Shown piece after piece: positions 50,904 through 60,114 of a DNA stretch of 64,000 bases. The translations under genes and the position numbers were made by a program. The stretch comes from Rhodospirillales bacterium 24-66-33. Lineage in GTDB: Bacteria; Pseudomonadota; Alphaproteobacteria; Reyranellales; Reyranellaceae. A model generated the notes under the pieces. It was not told where the DNA came from. It saw only the letters and a program-made list of their open reading frames with translations, and ran no database searches. The stretch covers positions 1 through 64,000 of the forward strand of contig NCHQ01000007.1 in the NCBI GenBank assembly GCA_002281855.1, written 5' to 3'. Each line of letters begins with the position of its first letter. The first letter of the stretch is position 1.

Positions 50904-52214
50904 ATGTCCGACGCGGGAGGCCTGCTGGCGGTCCTGGTGCTGGTCGCGGCCAACGGATTCTTCGTGGCTGCCGAGTTCTCGCTGGTGGCCGTCCGCCGCA
51001 GTCGGGTCATCGAACTCGCCGCCTCAGGGCGGATCAATGCCAAGGCGCTGGTGCGGGCCCTCGACCATCTCGACTCCAACCTCGCGGCGACGCAGCTCGG
51101 CATCACCATTTCGTCTCTGGCGCTCGGCTGGATCGGCGAGCCGGCGATCGCACACCTGATCGAAGAGCCTCTGGCGCGACTCTGGGGCACGACAGCCGGC
51201 GTCAGCGCCTACGCAATCGCCGTCGGCATCTCCTTCCTGCTGATCACGGCGCTGCACATCGTGCTGGGCGAACTGGCACCCAAGAGCCTCGCGCTCCAGC
51301 GCAGCGAGGGCACCGCGCTCTGGGTGGTGCGGCCGCTCAGCCTGTTCCGGTGGCTGCTCAGCCCGGCGATCCTGGTGCTGAACGGGATGGGAAATCTGGT
51401 CCTGAGGCTGTGCGGCCTGCGGCCGGGAACGGGCGAGGAATCGCTGCATTCGCCCGGGGAGCTGAAGCTCCTGGTCGAGGCCAGCCAGGATGCCGGCCTG
51501 CTGCAGGACGCCCAGGAAGAGGTCATGGTCCGCGCGCTCGAGATCGGCAATCGCCGGATCGGCGAGATCATGACGCCGCGCACGGAGCTCGACTGGATCG
51601 ACACCAGCGACGGGCCCGACGAGATCGTGCGGACCGTGCTGGAAAGTCCCTACGAGCAGATGCTTGTGGGGCAGGGCAGCATCGACAATCTGCTGGGCGC
51701 CGTGACCAAGACGGATCTGCTGAACCAGCTGCTGCGCGGCGGCGCGATCGATCCGGGCGCGGTGATCGCCGTACCGCTGATGGTCCACGAGGCCATGCCG
51801 ATCTTCAAGGTGCTGGAGCTGTTCAAGAAGTCGCCGGTGCGGCTCGCCGTCGTCGTCGACGAGTATGGCGGCATCGAGGGGATCGTCACCCAGGCGGACC
51901 TGCTGGAGGCGCTGGCCGGCGATATTCCGGAGGTGCTGGGCGAGGGGCCCGACGTGGTCGAGCGGCAGGATGGTTCGCTGCTGATCGACGGTATGGCGCC
52001 GGTCCATGCGACCCTGGACCGGCTGAAGCTCGACAAGCTGCCGGTCAGCACCAGGTTCCATACGATCGCCGGCTTTGCGCTGGCCCAGCTTGGCCACCTG
52101 CCGGTGGCCGGCGAGCAATTCACCTACGAAGACTGGACCTTCGAGATCGTCGACATGGACGGGCGGCGCATCGACAAGCTGCTGGCGCGCCGCACGCCGA
52201 CGCTCGAGGCCTGA
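50904..52214 (+). CDS. CorC/HlyC-family CNNM-CBS membrane protein
   Basis: The 436-residue protein has the DUF21/CNNM membrane domain (three or four TM, about residues 1-175, with GELAPKSLALQ), a CBS pair (about 205-330; IMTPRTELDWID, LAVVVDEYGGIEGIVTQADL) and a C-terminal CorC_HlyC domain. It is a magnesium/cobalt-efflux-type transporter homolog. GGGAGAGG precedes ATG 50904. It ends 3 bp before the stop of the convergent penicillin-acylase gene. Confidence 0.92.
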   Translation: MSDAGGLLAVLVLVAANGFFVAAEFSLVAVRRSRVIELAASGRINAKALVRALDHLDSNLAATQLGITISSLALGWIGEPAIAHLIEEPLARLWGTTAGVSAYAIAVGISFLLITALHIVLGELAPKSLALQRSEGTALWVVRPLSLFRWLLSPAILVLNGMGNLVLRLCGLRPGTGEESLHSPGELKLLVEASQDAGLLQDAQEEVMVRALEIGNRRIGEIMTPRTELDWIDTSDGPDEIVRTVLESPYEQMLVGQGSIDNLLGAVTKTDLLNQLLRGGAIDPGAVIAVPLMVHEAMPIFKVLELFKKSPVRLAVVVDEYGGIEGIVTQADLLEALAGDIPEVLGEGPDVVERQDGSLLIDGMAPVHATLDRLKLDKLPVSTRFHTIAGFALAQLGHLPVAGEQFTYEDWTFEIVDMDGRRIDKLLARRTPTLEA

Positions 52215-52217
52215 CCC

Positions 52218-54656
52218 TCAGCGCACCGACGGAGGCGACAAGGTCAGCGTGCCGATGGCGCTGCGCGCCGTCTCGGCGCGGGTGCCGCCGATGTTGATGT
52301 AAGCGAGCTTCTGCCACGGTTCGACGAAGTTGCGGGCCCACGGCGACAGCATGTTTCCGGACTGTCCGAGCGGCGTCGCGAACCGGCTGTTCTCGAGATC
52401 GCTGAAATCGTAGATGCCGCGATAGCCGGCGCCGTGGACGGCGTCGAACGGCCGGTTGCCGCGGAACGAGGGAGAGGCGCGGTTGAGCGTCTGGTTGCCG
52501 CCGTCCGACGGGTAGCGCACCGAGGCGATGTCGCGCAGCAGAGGGATGCCGTCGAACAACGGGTGGCGATGCACGGCCAGATGCTCGCGACCCCATTGCC
52601 ATTTTGTCATGTCGGGCCCGTGGCGCCGCCCGATCCAGTCGAGCGCGCGGTCGAGTGCCAGGGCGATCGCGTCCTCGCACGATTCGGTCTGGCGGGTGCC
52701 GCCATCGTCGCACCAGCCTGGCTGGTCGCGCAGGATTCGCACCAGCAGGGGGGCGTTGGGCACCGCCAGGGAGGCATAGAGATCCTCCCCCAGCTCGTCG
52801 CCCAGCAGGCCCTTCTGCAGTTCGGCGAGCCAGGCGTCGTAGATCAGGGGCTCGGGCCGGCTCGCCAGCATGAACATGTTCCACCGCGCGAGCAGCTCGC
52901 GGGCCTGGGCGGCGCGGGCGTTGCGCGGCGTGCCCTTCAGCAGGTAGGGCAGCATCTCCGCGGCGTCGAGCGTGAGATTGTCGGCCTGCATGACGATCAT
53001 GCCGTAGACCGGATGGCGCTGGACCTCGCCCAGGAGCTGGGCGGCGCGGCGCTGGCGGTAGGGCTCGGCCCAGTCCCGGCTGATGAAGTGACGGTAGTCG
53101 TCGGGCACGAGGCGGCCGTTGGCGTTGACGATCACGCCGACCCCCGGATTATAGACTCGCGGCAGGTCGTCGAACGGCACGTAGCCCGCCCAGTCGAACT
53201 CCGACGTCCAGCCCGGCACCGGCATCGAGCCGTCGCCCTTACGCCGGATCGGCACGCGCGCCGGTGAGATCAGGCCGATGTTCCCCGACGTGTCGGCATA
53301 GACCATGTTCTGCATGGGCGAGACGATGCGCCGTGCCGCCGCCAGGAAGTCATCCCAGTTCTGTGCCGAGCCGATGCGGGCGAAGCCCTCGGCCGAGGTG
53401 TCGGCGCCGTCGAGTGCGGTCGCCTGCAGTGCAAGGACATGTCCCTGCGGCGTGAGATTGTCGCCGCGGCGGACGAAGTCGTCGATCACCGGCCCGTGCC
53501 GCGTCTCGCGCACGCGCATCGTGATGGGATCGCCCCACGCGACCTTGATCGTCTCGTCGCGCACCGCGAAGGGGCGGGCGCCGTCGGGCGTGATGTAGCG
53601 GTTCGGGTCGGTCGGATCGACCCGCTCGACGAAGACGTCCTGGCTGTCGAGGTTGGTGGTCGTGAAGCCCCAGCCGATCGTGCCGTTGTGGCCCAGCACC
53701 ACGGCCGGCGAGCCGGGGGAGGTGGCGCCACGGATGTCGAATCCCGGGCCGACCAGGCGGGCGAGGTACCAGACACCGGGAAAGCTGAAGCCGAGATGCG
53801 GGTCGTTGGCGAGAAGCGGGCGTCCCGAGACCGCGTGGGCGCCCGACAGGACCCATTCGTTGGAGGCTTCGCGCTTGCGCGTCACCTCATTGTCGGTGCC
53901 GCGGAAGATGCGATCGAGGTCGATGTCCTTGACAGCCGCCATGACCATCGAAAGCGTCGAGTCCTTGCTGTCGCCAGACGGCTCGATCAGGAACTTGACC
54001 CCGTCCTCGCCGATCTTCTGCGACAGCCGCAGGCGCAGGAGCTCGGCGCGCCAGTTGCCGTCGAGGCCGAGCGCCATGAGCTTGGCCCAGACCAGCGAAT
54101 CCGCCGGTCGCCACGGCTCCGGCCGATAGCGGCCGCCGGACAGGAGCTTGATCAGCGAGAGTTCCAGCCCGTACTGCTGGGCGTCGTTTGAAATCCAGGC
54201 ATTCACGCCCGCGGCATAAGCCTCCAGCCGGGTGCGCATGGCGGGCGAGAGCGCGCCGACGCTCTCCGTGGCGCGGCGGTAGACGCCGAGGCCGCGCATC
54301 GTGCGGTCGCTGTCGACCAGTCCCTGGCCGACCACGGCCGGCGGCACGAGTTCCGCCAGACGTCCCTGGCCGATGCGGCGCATCAGCTCCATCTGCCAGA
54401 ATCGGTCCTGGGCATGGACATAGCCCAGGGCGAAGGAGGCATCCTCGATCGATCCCGCGATGATGTGCGGTACGGCATTCTTGTCGCGCAGGATCTCGAC
54501 CGGAGCCTTGAGGCCTGCAGCCTCGAGCTGGCCGGCATAGCTCGGCAGGGCCCCGCGCATGTGGAAGTAGGTGCCGGCCAGGAAGACGGCGAGGGCCAGC
54601 GCCGTACCGAGCAGGAACTTTCCGAGAAAGGCTGCGACGCGGACCACCAGCCTCAC
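52218..54656 (-). CDS. Penicillin acylase family N-terminal-nucleophile hydrolase
   Basis: The 812-residue precursor has an N-terminal membrane anchor or signal (residues 1-30), an alpha region, a spacer, and the nucleophile Ser265 at the start of a mature beta chain (ASNEWVLSG). It is processed autocatalytically between the subunits. The usual AVPHIIAGSIEDASFALGYVHAQDRFWQME opening is present. It cleaves amides such as acyl-homoserine lactones or beta-lactam side chains in the periplasm; substrate unknown. GTG 54656 is the start. It lies 4 bp after the CoA-transferase stop, so they share an operon. Confidence 0.92.
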   Translation of the reverse strand: MRLVVRVAAFLGKFLLGTALALAVFLAGTYFHMRGALPSYAGQLEAAGLKAPVEILRDKNAVPHIIAGSIEDASFALGYVHAQDRFWQMELMRRIGQGRLAELVPPAVVGQGLVDSDRTMRGLGVYRRATESVGALSPAMRTRLEAYAAGVNAWISNDAQQYGLELSLIKLLSGGRYRPEPWRPADSLVWAKLMALGLDGNWRAELLRLRLSQKIGEDGVKFLIEPSGDSKDSTLSMVMAAVKDIDLDRIFRGTDNEVTRKREASNEWVLSGAHAVSGRPLLANDPHLGFSFPGVWYLARLVGPGFDIRGATSPGSPAVVLGHNGTIGWGFTTTNLDSQDVFVERVDPTDPNRYITPDGARPFAVRDETIKVAWGDPITMRVRETRHGPVIDDFVRRGDNLTPQGHVLALQATALDGADTSAEGFARIGSAQNWDDFLAAARRIVSPMQNMVYADTSGNIGLISPARVPIRRKGDGSMPVPGWTSEFDWAGYVPFDDLPRVYNPGVGVIVNANGRLVPDDYRHFISRDWAEPYRQRRAAQLLGEVQRHPVYGMIVMQADNLTLDAAEMLPYLLKGTPRNARAAQARELLARWNMFMLASRPEPLIYDAWLAELQKGLLGDELGEDLYASLAVPNAPLLVRILRDQPGWCDDGGTRQTESCEDAIALALDRALDWIGRRHGPDMTKWQWGREHLAVHRHPLFDGIPLLRDIASVRYPSDGGNQTLNRASPSFRGNRPFDAVHGAGYRGIYDFSDLENSRFATPLGQSGNMLSPWARNFVEPWQKLAYINIGGTRAETARSAIGTLTLSPPSVR

Positions 54657-54660
54657 GGGC

Positions 54661-55818
54661 TCAACCGCCGAGGTAGGAGAGGATCGCGTCGCGGTCGCCG
54701 TCGAGGTCCGGCGCGGCCGGCCGGGTGGTCGGATCGGGGAAGGCCGACATCTTCAGCGGGTTGCCTGCCAGCTTCAGCATGCCGCCGCTGCCATCGGGCA
54801 CGTCGACCAGCATGTTGCGTGCGGCGACCTGCGGATGCTCGATCGCTTGCGCGATGTTGTTGATCGGGCCGCAGGGCACGCCGCCCTTGGACACGACGGC
54901 GATCCAGTGCTCGGTCGTGTTGTTCTTCAGGACCGACTCGATTTCCTGCTTGAGCTTCTGCTGGCTCTTCTGGCGCAGCGCGTTCGACTTGTAGGCGGGG
55001 TCGGTCGCCATGTCTGAGCGGCCGAGCGCCTCGCACATCTTGATGAACAGGCTGTCGTTGCCCGCCGCGATGATCATCGAGCCGTCCGCTGTGGCGAAGG
55101 CCTCGAACGGCGTGATGGTCGGATGGCGCGCGCCGAGCGGGCCGGGGATTTCCTTCTCGACCGTGTACCGCATGATCGCGTTCTCGAGCAGCGCGAGCTG
55201 GCAGTCGAACATCGCGATGTCGACCTTGGTGGACTCTCCGGTCTTGAGACGGTGCACGAGCGCCGCATTCACCGCGACGGCCGTGTAGAGCCCGGCGCCG
55301 ATGTCGCCGATCGACATGCCGACCCGGCTCGGCGGCTGCCCCTCGTTGCCGGTGATGCTCATGATGCCGCCCTGGCCCTGCATGACCATGTCGTAGGCGG
55401 GATCCTTCGAGTTCGGGCCGGTGTGGCCGAAGCCCGAGGCGGAGGCGTAGATCAGATTGGGATACTTGGCGTGCAGCGTGTCCCAGCCATAGCCCAGCTT
55501 CTCCATCGTGCCGGGGCGGAAATTCTCGACGACGACGTCGGCCTTCTCGAGGAGCTGCTCGAAGAGCTTGCGGTGTTCATCGTTCTTGAGGTCGAGCGCG
55601 ATGCTCTCCTTGCCGCGGTTCACCGAGGCGAAGTAGGTCGACTTGCCGTTCACGAAGGGACCATAGGCGCGGGCGTCGTCGCCCCCCTTGGGCGGCTCGA
55701 CCTTGATCACCCGGGCGCCCATTTCGGCCATCAGAAGGGTGCAGTAGGGACCCGCCAGGATGCGGGAGAGATCGACGACGAGAATGCCCGACAGCGGGCC
55801 CTTGGTATTCTGGGTCAT
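54661..55818 (-). CDS. CaiB/BaiF-family CoA-transferase
   Basis: The 385-residue class III CoA-transferase has the catalytic Asp143 in DPAYDMVMQGQGG, the LAGPYCTLLMAEMGARVIKVEPP opening and VVENFRPGTMEKLG. It moves CoA between carboxylic acids; the substrate is unknown. It is followed by the penicillin acylase gene and preceded by a DMT permease, both minus-strand. Length is normal for the family. Confidence 0.92.
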   Translation of the reverse strand: MTQNTKGPLSGILVVDLSRILAGPYCTLLMAEMGARVIKVEPPKGGDDARAYGPFVNGKSTYFASVNRGKESIALDLKNDEHRKLFEQLLEKADVVVENFRPGTMEKLGYGWDTLHAKYPNLIYASASGFGHTGPNSKDPAYDMVMQGQGGIMSITGNEGQPPSRVGMSIGDIGAGLYTAVAVNAALVHRLKTGESTKVDIAMFDCQLALLENAIMRYTVEKEIPGPLGARHPTITPFEAFATADGSMIIAAGNDSLFIKMCEALGRSDMATDPAYKSNALRQKSQQKLKQEIESVLKNNTTEHWIAVVSKGGVPCGPINNIAQAIEHPQVAARNMLVDVPDGSGGMLKLAGNPLKMSAFPDPTTRPAAPDLDGDRDAILSYLGG

Positions 55819-55827
55819 GTCCGGTTC

Positions 55828-56703
55828 TTAGCCAGTGGATCGCCGCGAATCCAGCCACACATTGACCGCCGCCGCCGAGATCACGATCACGCCACCGAAC
55901 AAGGTGAGATCGTCCGGCTTTTCGCCATCGAACAGCCACACCCAGACCGGTCCCAGCACCAGCTCGAGCAGTCCGAGCAGGGCTGCCTGCGCCGCCGGGA
56001 TGCGCCGGAGGCTCGCCATGTAGAGCAGGAGGCCCACCGCGAGTTGCCCCGGGCTCAGGGCAAACAGCCAGGGGAGCTGCTCCCAGGTGACGTTCTCGGG
56101 GTGGGCGAAGGGCAGAGCCACCAGGCCGGAGATCAGGCCGGCCAGCCAGATCGAGGGCGTCATGCCGATGTCGCGCCGATGGCGGACGACGACGTAGTTG
56201 CCGCTCATGCACAGCACGACGATGAAGGCGACGGCCATACCCGCGAGGGCACCGGGCTGCAGGGAGCCGGCGACGCTGATCGCCAGACCCGCCACCGCTG
56301 CGAGCATGGCGAGGACGGTGTGGCGGTGCAGCGGCTCGCCCAGAAACAGGCGCGCGGCAATCGCGGTGATGAAGGGCGTCGCGCCGAACATGATCAGCAC
56401 GTTGGCGACCGGCGCCAGCCCCAACGCCAGGATGAAGCTCACGAAGCTTCCTGCGAGCAGAACGGCGCTGAGCAGCAGCGCCGGTCCGCCATTGCGGATG
56501 TCGATCATCACCTGCCGGCGCTGCCAGACCAGGAGCGGCAGCATGGTGCCGACGAGGAGGGCGGAGCGCCAGAAAGACACGTCCCAGGCCGGAAGATCGA
56601 TCCGGCGCACGATGACACCCGCCGTACTGAAGGCGATTGCGGCGGCGACGGCGAACAACACCCCCAGCAGGGCGGAACTTGGTGCGGCGGCGAACGTTTT
56701 CAT
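55828..56703 (-). CDS. DMT/EamA-family transporter
   Basis: The 291-residue membrane protein has about ten TM segments in two EamA repeats. FSTAGVIVRRIDLPAWDVSFWRS and QAALLGLLELVLGPVWVWL mark the two EamA halves. ATG 56703 is chosen because it begins the first TM. It is 9 bp upstream of the CoA-transferase and divergent from the YheT-like hydrolase gene with only 29 bp between starts, so their promoters overlap. Substrate unknown. Confidence 0.9.
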   Translation of the reverse strand: MKTFAAAPSSALLGVLFAVAAAIAFSTAGVIVRRIDLPAWDVSFWRSALLVGTMLPLLVWQRRQVMIDIRNGGPALLLSAVLLAGSFVSFILALGLAPVANVLIMFGATPFITAIAARLFLGEPLHRHTVLAMLAAVAGLAISVAGSLQPGALAGMAVAFIVVLCMSGNYVVVRHRRDIGMTPSIWLAGLISGLVALPFAHPENVTWEQLPWLFALSPGQLAVGLLLYMASLRRIPAAQAALLGLLELVLGPVWVWLFDGEKPDDLTLFGGVIVISAAAVNVWLDSRRSTG

Positions 56704-56732
56704 CGAAACCAAAGTGTGAATACGGACCCGCC

Positions 56733-57743
56733 GTGCCCCCGTCCATCGATTCCCTCGATTTGCCGCCATTCAAGCCACGGTTTCCGTGGTGGGGGCCGGA
56801 TCTCCAGACCATCGCCATAAGGCTGACGTCGGGCCGCGTGTGCGATCTCGCGCCCCATACCAGCGAGCGGATGGCATTCGCGATGGGCGACCGCACGGGC
56901 GACATCCTTCTCGGCATGCTCGACCATCCGGTCGAACCGGTGCCGGCGCGTCCGCTCGCTATTCTCATTCATGGGCTCACGGGCAGCGAAAACAGCGCCT
57001 ACATGCTCAATGCCGCACGTCACCTGCTGGACGCGGGGTATCGCGTCCTGCGGCTCAATCTGCGCGGTTGCGGACCGTCGCGGCCCCATTGCCGCGAGCA
57101 CTATCATGTCGGCCGCACCGCCGACTTCAGGCGAGTGCTGTCCCAGCTTCCCGATGATCTGACGGGCAACGGCATCGTGGCCGTCGGCTACTCGCTGGGC
57201 GGGGCGATGCTGCTCAAATACCTGGGTGAGGAGGGCTCGTTTGCGCCCCTGCGCGGCGCCGCGACGATCTGTGCGCCGATCGATCTGGCCCGTACCTGCA
57301 AGCACATGATGCGCGCGCGCAACTGGCTCTATCACACCTATCTGTTGAACGACATGAAGGCCGAGGCGCTGGCGCCCGGCGCGCTGACCTCGCCCGAAGA
57401 GCGCGAGATCATCCGGTCGGCCCGCAGCGTGTGGGAGTACGACGACCGGTTCATCTCGCCGCGTTATGGCTTTCGCGGCGCCGAGGACTACTACGAACTC
57501 TGCTCGCCGCTCGCCTTCATGCCCGAGATCCGCGTGCCCACGATGGTCATCGCGTCGTGCGACGATCCGTGGATTCCGGTCGAATACTATCGCGCGTTCA
57601 ACTGGTCCGATAATCCCTCGCTCGTGCCGTTGATGCCGCCCGCCGGCGGGCATATCGGCTTCCACGCACATGACAGTGCGCGGCCGTGGTGCGACCTTGC
57701 CGTGGAGAAATTCTTCGATCGGCTTGATATCATGGAGGCGTGA
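56733..57743 (+). CDS. YheT-like alpha/beta-hydrolase, first of a tandem pair
   Basis: The 336-residue protein has the YheT/ABHD-like pattern: PPFKPRFPWWGPDLQTI, ILIHGLTGSENSAY, nucleophile Ser154 in VGYSLGGAML, candidate acid in CDDPWIP and catalytic His in GGHIGFH. GTG 56733 fits the family start; no in-frame ATG is near. Its stop overlaps the start of a second copy (GTGA, 4 bp). Substrates are lipid esters or phosphopantetheine-like in relatives, not certain here. Confidence 0.85.
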   Translation: MPPSIDSLDLPPFKPRFPWWGPDLQTIAIRLTSGRVCDLAPHTSERMAFAMGDRTGDILLGMLDHPVEPVPARPLAILIHGLTGSENSAYMLNAARHLLDAGYRVLRLNLRGCGPSRPHCREHYHVGRTADFRRVLSQLPDDLTGNGIVAVGYSLGGAMLLKYLGEEGSFAPLRGAATICAPIDLARTCKHMMRARNWLYHTYLLNDMKAEALAPGALTSPEEREIIRSARSVWEYDDRFISPRYGFRGAEDYYELCSPLAFMPEIRVPTMVIASCDDPWIPVEYYRAFNWSDNPSLVPLMPPAGGHIGFHAHDSARPWCDLAVEKFFDRLDIMEA

Positions 57744-58723
57744 GCCTCGAACTCCCGCCGTTCCGTCCGCGTTTCCCCTGGTGGGGACCCGATCTCCAGA
57801 CGCTCGCCAATTTTCTCAAGCCGCCGTCTGGAGACCTCGCGCCGCACACGTCGGAGAGGCTGACCGTCGATCTCAATGACGGGACGGGTGACAGGTCGGC
57901 CTGCACACTCGACCGGCCCTCGGCGCCGGTTGCTGGCAAGCCTCTCACGATCCTGATCCACGGTCTGACCGGCTCGCAGGAGAGCTCCTACATGGTCAGC
58001 ATGGCCCGCTGTCTGCTGAACGCAGGCGAGCCTGTCCTGCGGGTGAACCTGCGGGGCGCGGGGCCGTCGCGCGCGACCTGCGCAGGCCAGTACTATGCCG
58101 GTCGCAGCCAGGACTTTCGCAGCCTGCTGGCGAACCTCCCCGCCGGATTGAAGGCCGATGGCGTCCGGGCCGTCGGCTATTCGCTTGGGGCGGCGATGCT
58201 GCTCAAGTACCTCGGGGAGGAAGGCACGGCCGCGCCCGTGCTCGCCGCGGCTGCGGTCTCGGCTCCGATCGACCTGGCCGTGACATGCCGCCGGATGCTG
58301 GAACGGCGCAACGTCGTCTACCACCGCCGCCTTCTCGGACAGATGAAGATCGAGGCTACCGCGCCGGGCGCGCGCCTGGAGGAGAGCGAGAGGTCCGCCA
58401 TTCTCGGATCCCGCGACATCCGCGAGTATGACGACGTCTTCATCGCGCCGCGTCACGGCTTTGCCGGGGCAGACGACTACTACGAGCGCTGCAAGCCAGT
58501 TCGTTTCATGGGAGGGATCCGCGTGCCGACCCTGGTGCTGGCGGCGCTGGACGATCCCTGGATTCCGGGCGCGCTCTACAGCGGCTACGATTGGGCGAGC
58601 AACGGAGCACTGCTGCCGCTGCTGCCGAAGCAGGGTGGGCATGTCGGGTTCCACGGTTCGGACAACCGACTTCCCTGGAGCGACCGGGCATTGACAGAGT
58701 TTTTCGGGGTCAAGTCCGCATGA
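57740..58723 (+). CDS. YheT-like alpha/beta-hydrolase, second of a tandem pair
   Basis: The 327-residue protein is a clear paralog of the preceding one: PPFRPRFPWWGPDLQTL, IHGLTGSQESSYM, nucleophile VGYSLGAAML, acid region LDDPWIP, His in GGHVGFHG. The third glycine after the nucleophile is replaced by Ala (SLGA instead of SLGG). GTG 57740 starts it within the first gene's end. It overlaps the MFS gene by 4 bp. The pair arose by tandem duplication. Confidence 0.85.
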   Translation: MSLELPPFRPRFPWWGPDLQTLANFLKPPSGDLAPHTSERLTVDLNDGTGDRSACTLDRPSAPVAGKPLTILIHGLTGSQESSYMVSMARCLLNAGEPVLRVNLRGAGPSRATCAGQYYAGRSQDFRSLLANLPAGLKADGVRAVGYSLGAAMLLKYLGEEGTAAPVLAAAAVSAPIDLAVTCRRMLERRNVVYHRRLLGQMKIEATAPGARLEESERSAILGSRDIREYDDVFIAPRHGFAGADDYYERCKPVRFMGGIRVPTLVLAALDDPWIPGALYSGYDWASNGALLPLLPKQGGHVGFHGSDNRLPWSDRALTEFFGVKSA

Positions 58724-59958
58724 CGCGACAAGAGGGCGGACTGGACGCCTTGAACTTCTTCCTGGCCGACGTCCGCGACGGCCTGGGACCCTATCTCGCC
58801 ATCTATCTCTTGACCGTCCAGAAGTGGGACGCCGCCAGCATCGGCCTCGTCATGTCGATCGGCGGCATCGCGACCATCATTGCCCAGACGCCGGCGGGCA
58901 ACTTCATCGACGTGACGCGCTACAAGCGCGCCGCGATCATCGTCGCGGCGTTCCTCGTGACCGCCTGTTGTCTCGTCCTGCCGATTGCGCCGGGTTTCCT
59001 GCCTGTCGCAGTCGCCCAGTCGCTGGCCGGGGTCGCGAGTTCGATCTTTGCGCCGGCCATCGCCGCGATCACGCTGGGCATCATGGGCCCCAAGGCCTTT
59101 ACGCGACGCACGGGCCGGAACGAGGCGTTCAACCACGCGGGCAACGCCGTCGCGGCCGTCCTGGCCGGGGCGGGTGCCTACGTCATGGGGCCGATCGCGG
59201 TCTTCTATCTGATGGCCGCCATGGCCATCGCCAGTATCGCCGCGACCCTTGCCGTGCCTGCCAAGGCCATCGATCACGACGTGGCCCGTGGCCTGGACGA
59301 CGGCAGCCACCATGGCCACGCCAAGCCCGCCGGTCTTTCGGTCCTGTTGGAGAACCGGCCGCTGCTGATCTTTGCCGGCTGCGTCGTGCTGTTCCACTTC
59401 GCCAATGCGGCGATGCTGCCGCTCGTCGGCCAGAAGCTCGCTTTGGCCAACGAAGGGCTGGGAACGACGCTGATGGCCGCCTGCGTCGTCATCGCCCAGC
59501 TCGTCATGATTCCCGCTGCCTTGATCGTCGGCGCCAAGGCCGACGACTGGGGGCGTAAGCCATTGTTCCTCACCGGCTTCGCGATCCTCGCGCTGCGCGG
59601 GGCGCTCTATCCGGTGTCCGACGATCCCTACTGGCTGGTGGGCGTCCAGGCGCTGGATGGCGTCGGCGCGGGGATCTTCGGTGCGCTGTTCCCGCTGGTG
59701 GTCGCCGACCTCACGCGAGGGACGGGCCGCTTCAACGTCAGCCAGGGCGCCATCGCGACGGCGCTGGGGCTCGGCGCCGCCCTCAGCGCGACCTTTGCCG
59801 GGCTGATCGTCGTGACCGCCGGCTACTCGGCGGCTTTCCTCGCCTTGGCCGGCATCGCTGGCATCGGTCTGCTGATTTATGCCGCCTTCATGCCCGAAAC
59901 CAAGCCTCATTCTGGACATGATGCAGCGCTGATCATCGGACCGGCGAGGCCGCGTTGA
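58720..59958 (+). CDS. MFS transporter
   Basis: The 412-residue protein has about 12 TM segments. The N-terminal LDALNFFLADVRDGLGPYLAIYLL and TPAGNFIDVTRYKRAAII (the loop 2-3 motif G-x-x-x-D-x-x-x-R-K-R) are typical of the MFS group related to small-molecule/nodulation-type permeases. A His-rich loop (DGSHHGHAK) lies between halves. It is translationally coupled to the tandem hydrolases (ATGA). Substrate unknown. Confidence 0.88.
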   Translation: MTRQEGGLDALNFFLADVRDGLGPYLAIYLLTVQKWDAASIGLVMSIGGIATIIAQTPAGNFIDVTRYKRAAIIVAAFLVTACCLVLPIAPGFLPVAVAQSLAGVASSIFAPAIAAITLGIMGPKAFTRRTGRNEAFNHAGNAVAAVLAGAGAYVMGPIAVFYLMAAMAIASIAATLAVPAKAIDHDVARGLDDGSHHGHAKPAGLSVLLENRPLLIFAGCVVLFHFANAAMLPLVGQKLALANEGLGTTLMAACVVIAQLVMIPAALIVGAKADDWGRKPLFLTGFAILALRGALYPVSDDPYWLVGVQALDGVGAGIFGALFPLVVADLTRGTGRFNVSQGAIATALGLGAALSATFAGLIVVTAGYSAAFLALAGIAGIGLLIYAAFMPETKPHSGHDAALIIGPARPR

Positions 59959-59970
59959 GGAAACTTGGAG

Positions 59971-60114
59971 ATGGGTGAGGCGGAACCAGTGGCGATGATC
60001 GTTGGCGTGGCCTGTTCCCTGGTCGCACTCGTGCTGGCCTGGCGCGCCTATCGCGGCGCGTCGGAAGAGCAGGAGCGGCGCAAGCGAGAGCGCGAGGATC
60101 CCGACCGTCCCTAG
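59971..60114 (+). CDS. 47-residue small membrane protein
   Basis: A short open frame encodes MGEAEPVAMIVGVACSLVAL, continuing VLAWRAYRG, then a charged tail SEEQERRKREREDPDRP. One TM segment (about residues 8-26) plus a highly charged cytoplasmic tail looks like a genuine small membrane protein. GGAG is adjacent to the ATG and AGG lies 10 bp further. It follows the MFS gene by 12 bp. Its TAG lies inside CTAG shared with the convergent Nudix gene. Function unknown. Confidence 0.5.
   Translation: MGEAEPVAMIVGVACSLVALVLAWRAYRGASEEQERRKREREDPDRP

Noticed and set aside
49772..52297. A long plus-strand frame overlapping enoyl-CoA hydratase, TauD-like and CorC-like genes in another phase
   Set aside because: Composition is low-complexity Arg/Ala and it crosses three gene boundaries; the in-phase genes carry family motifs throughout.
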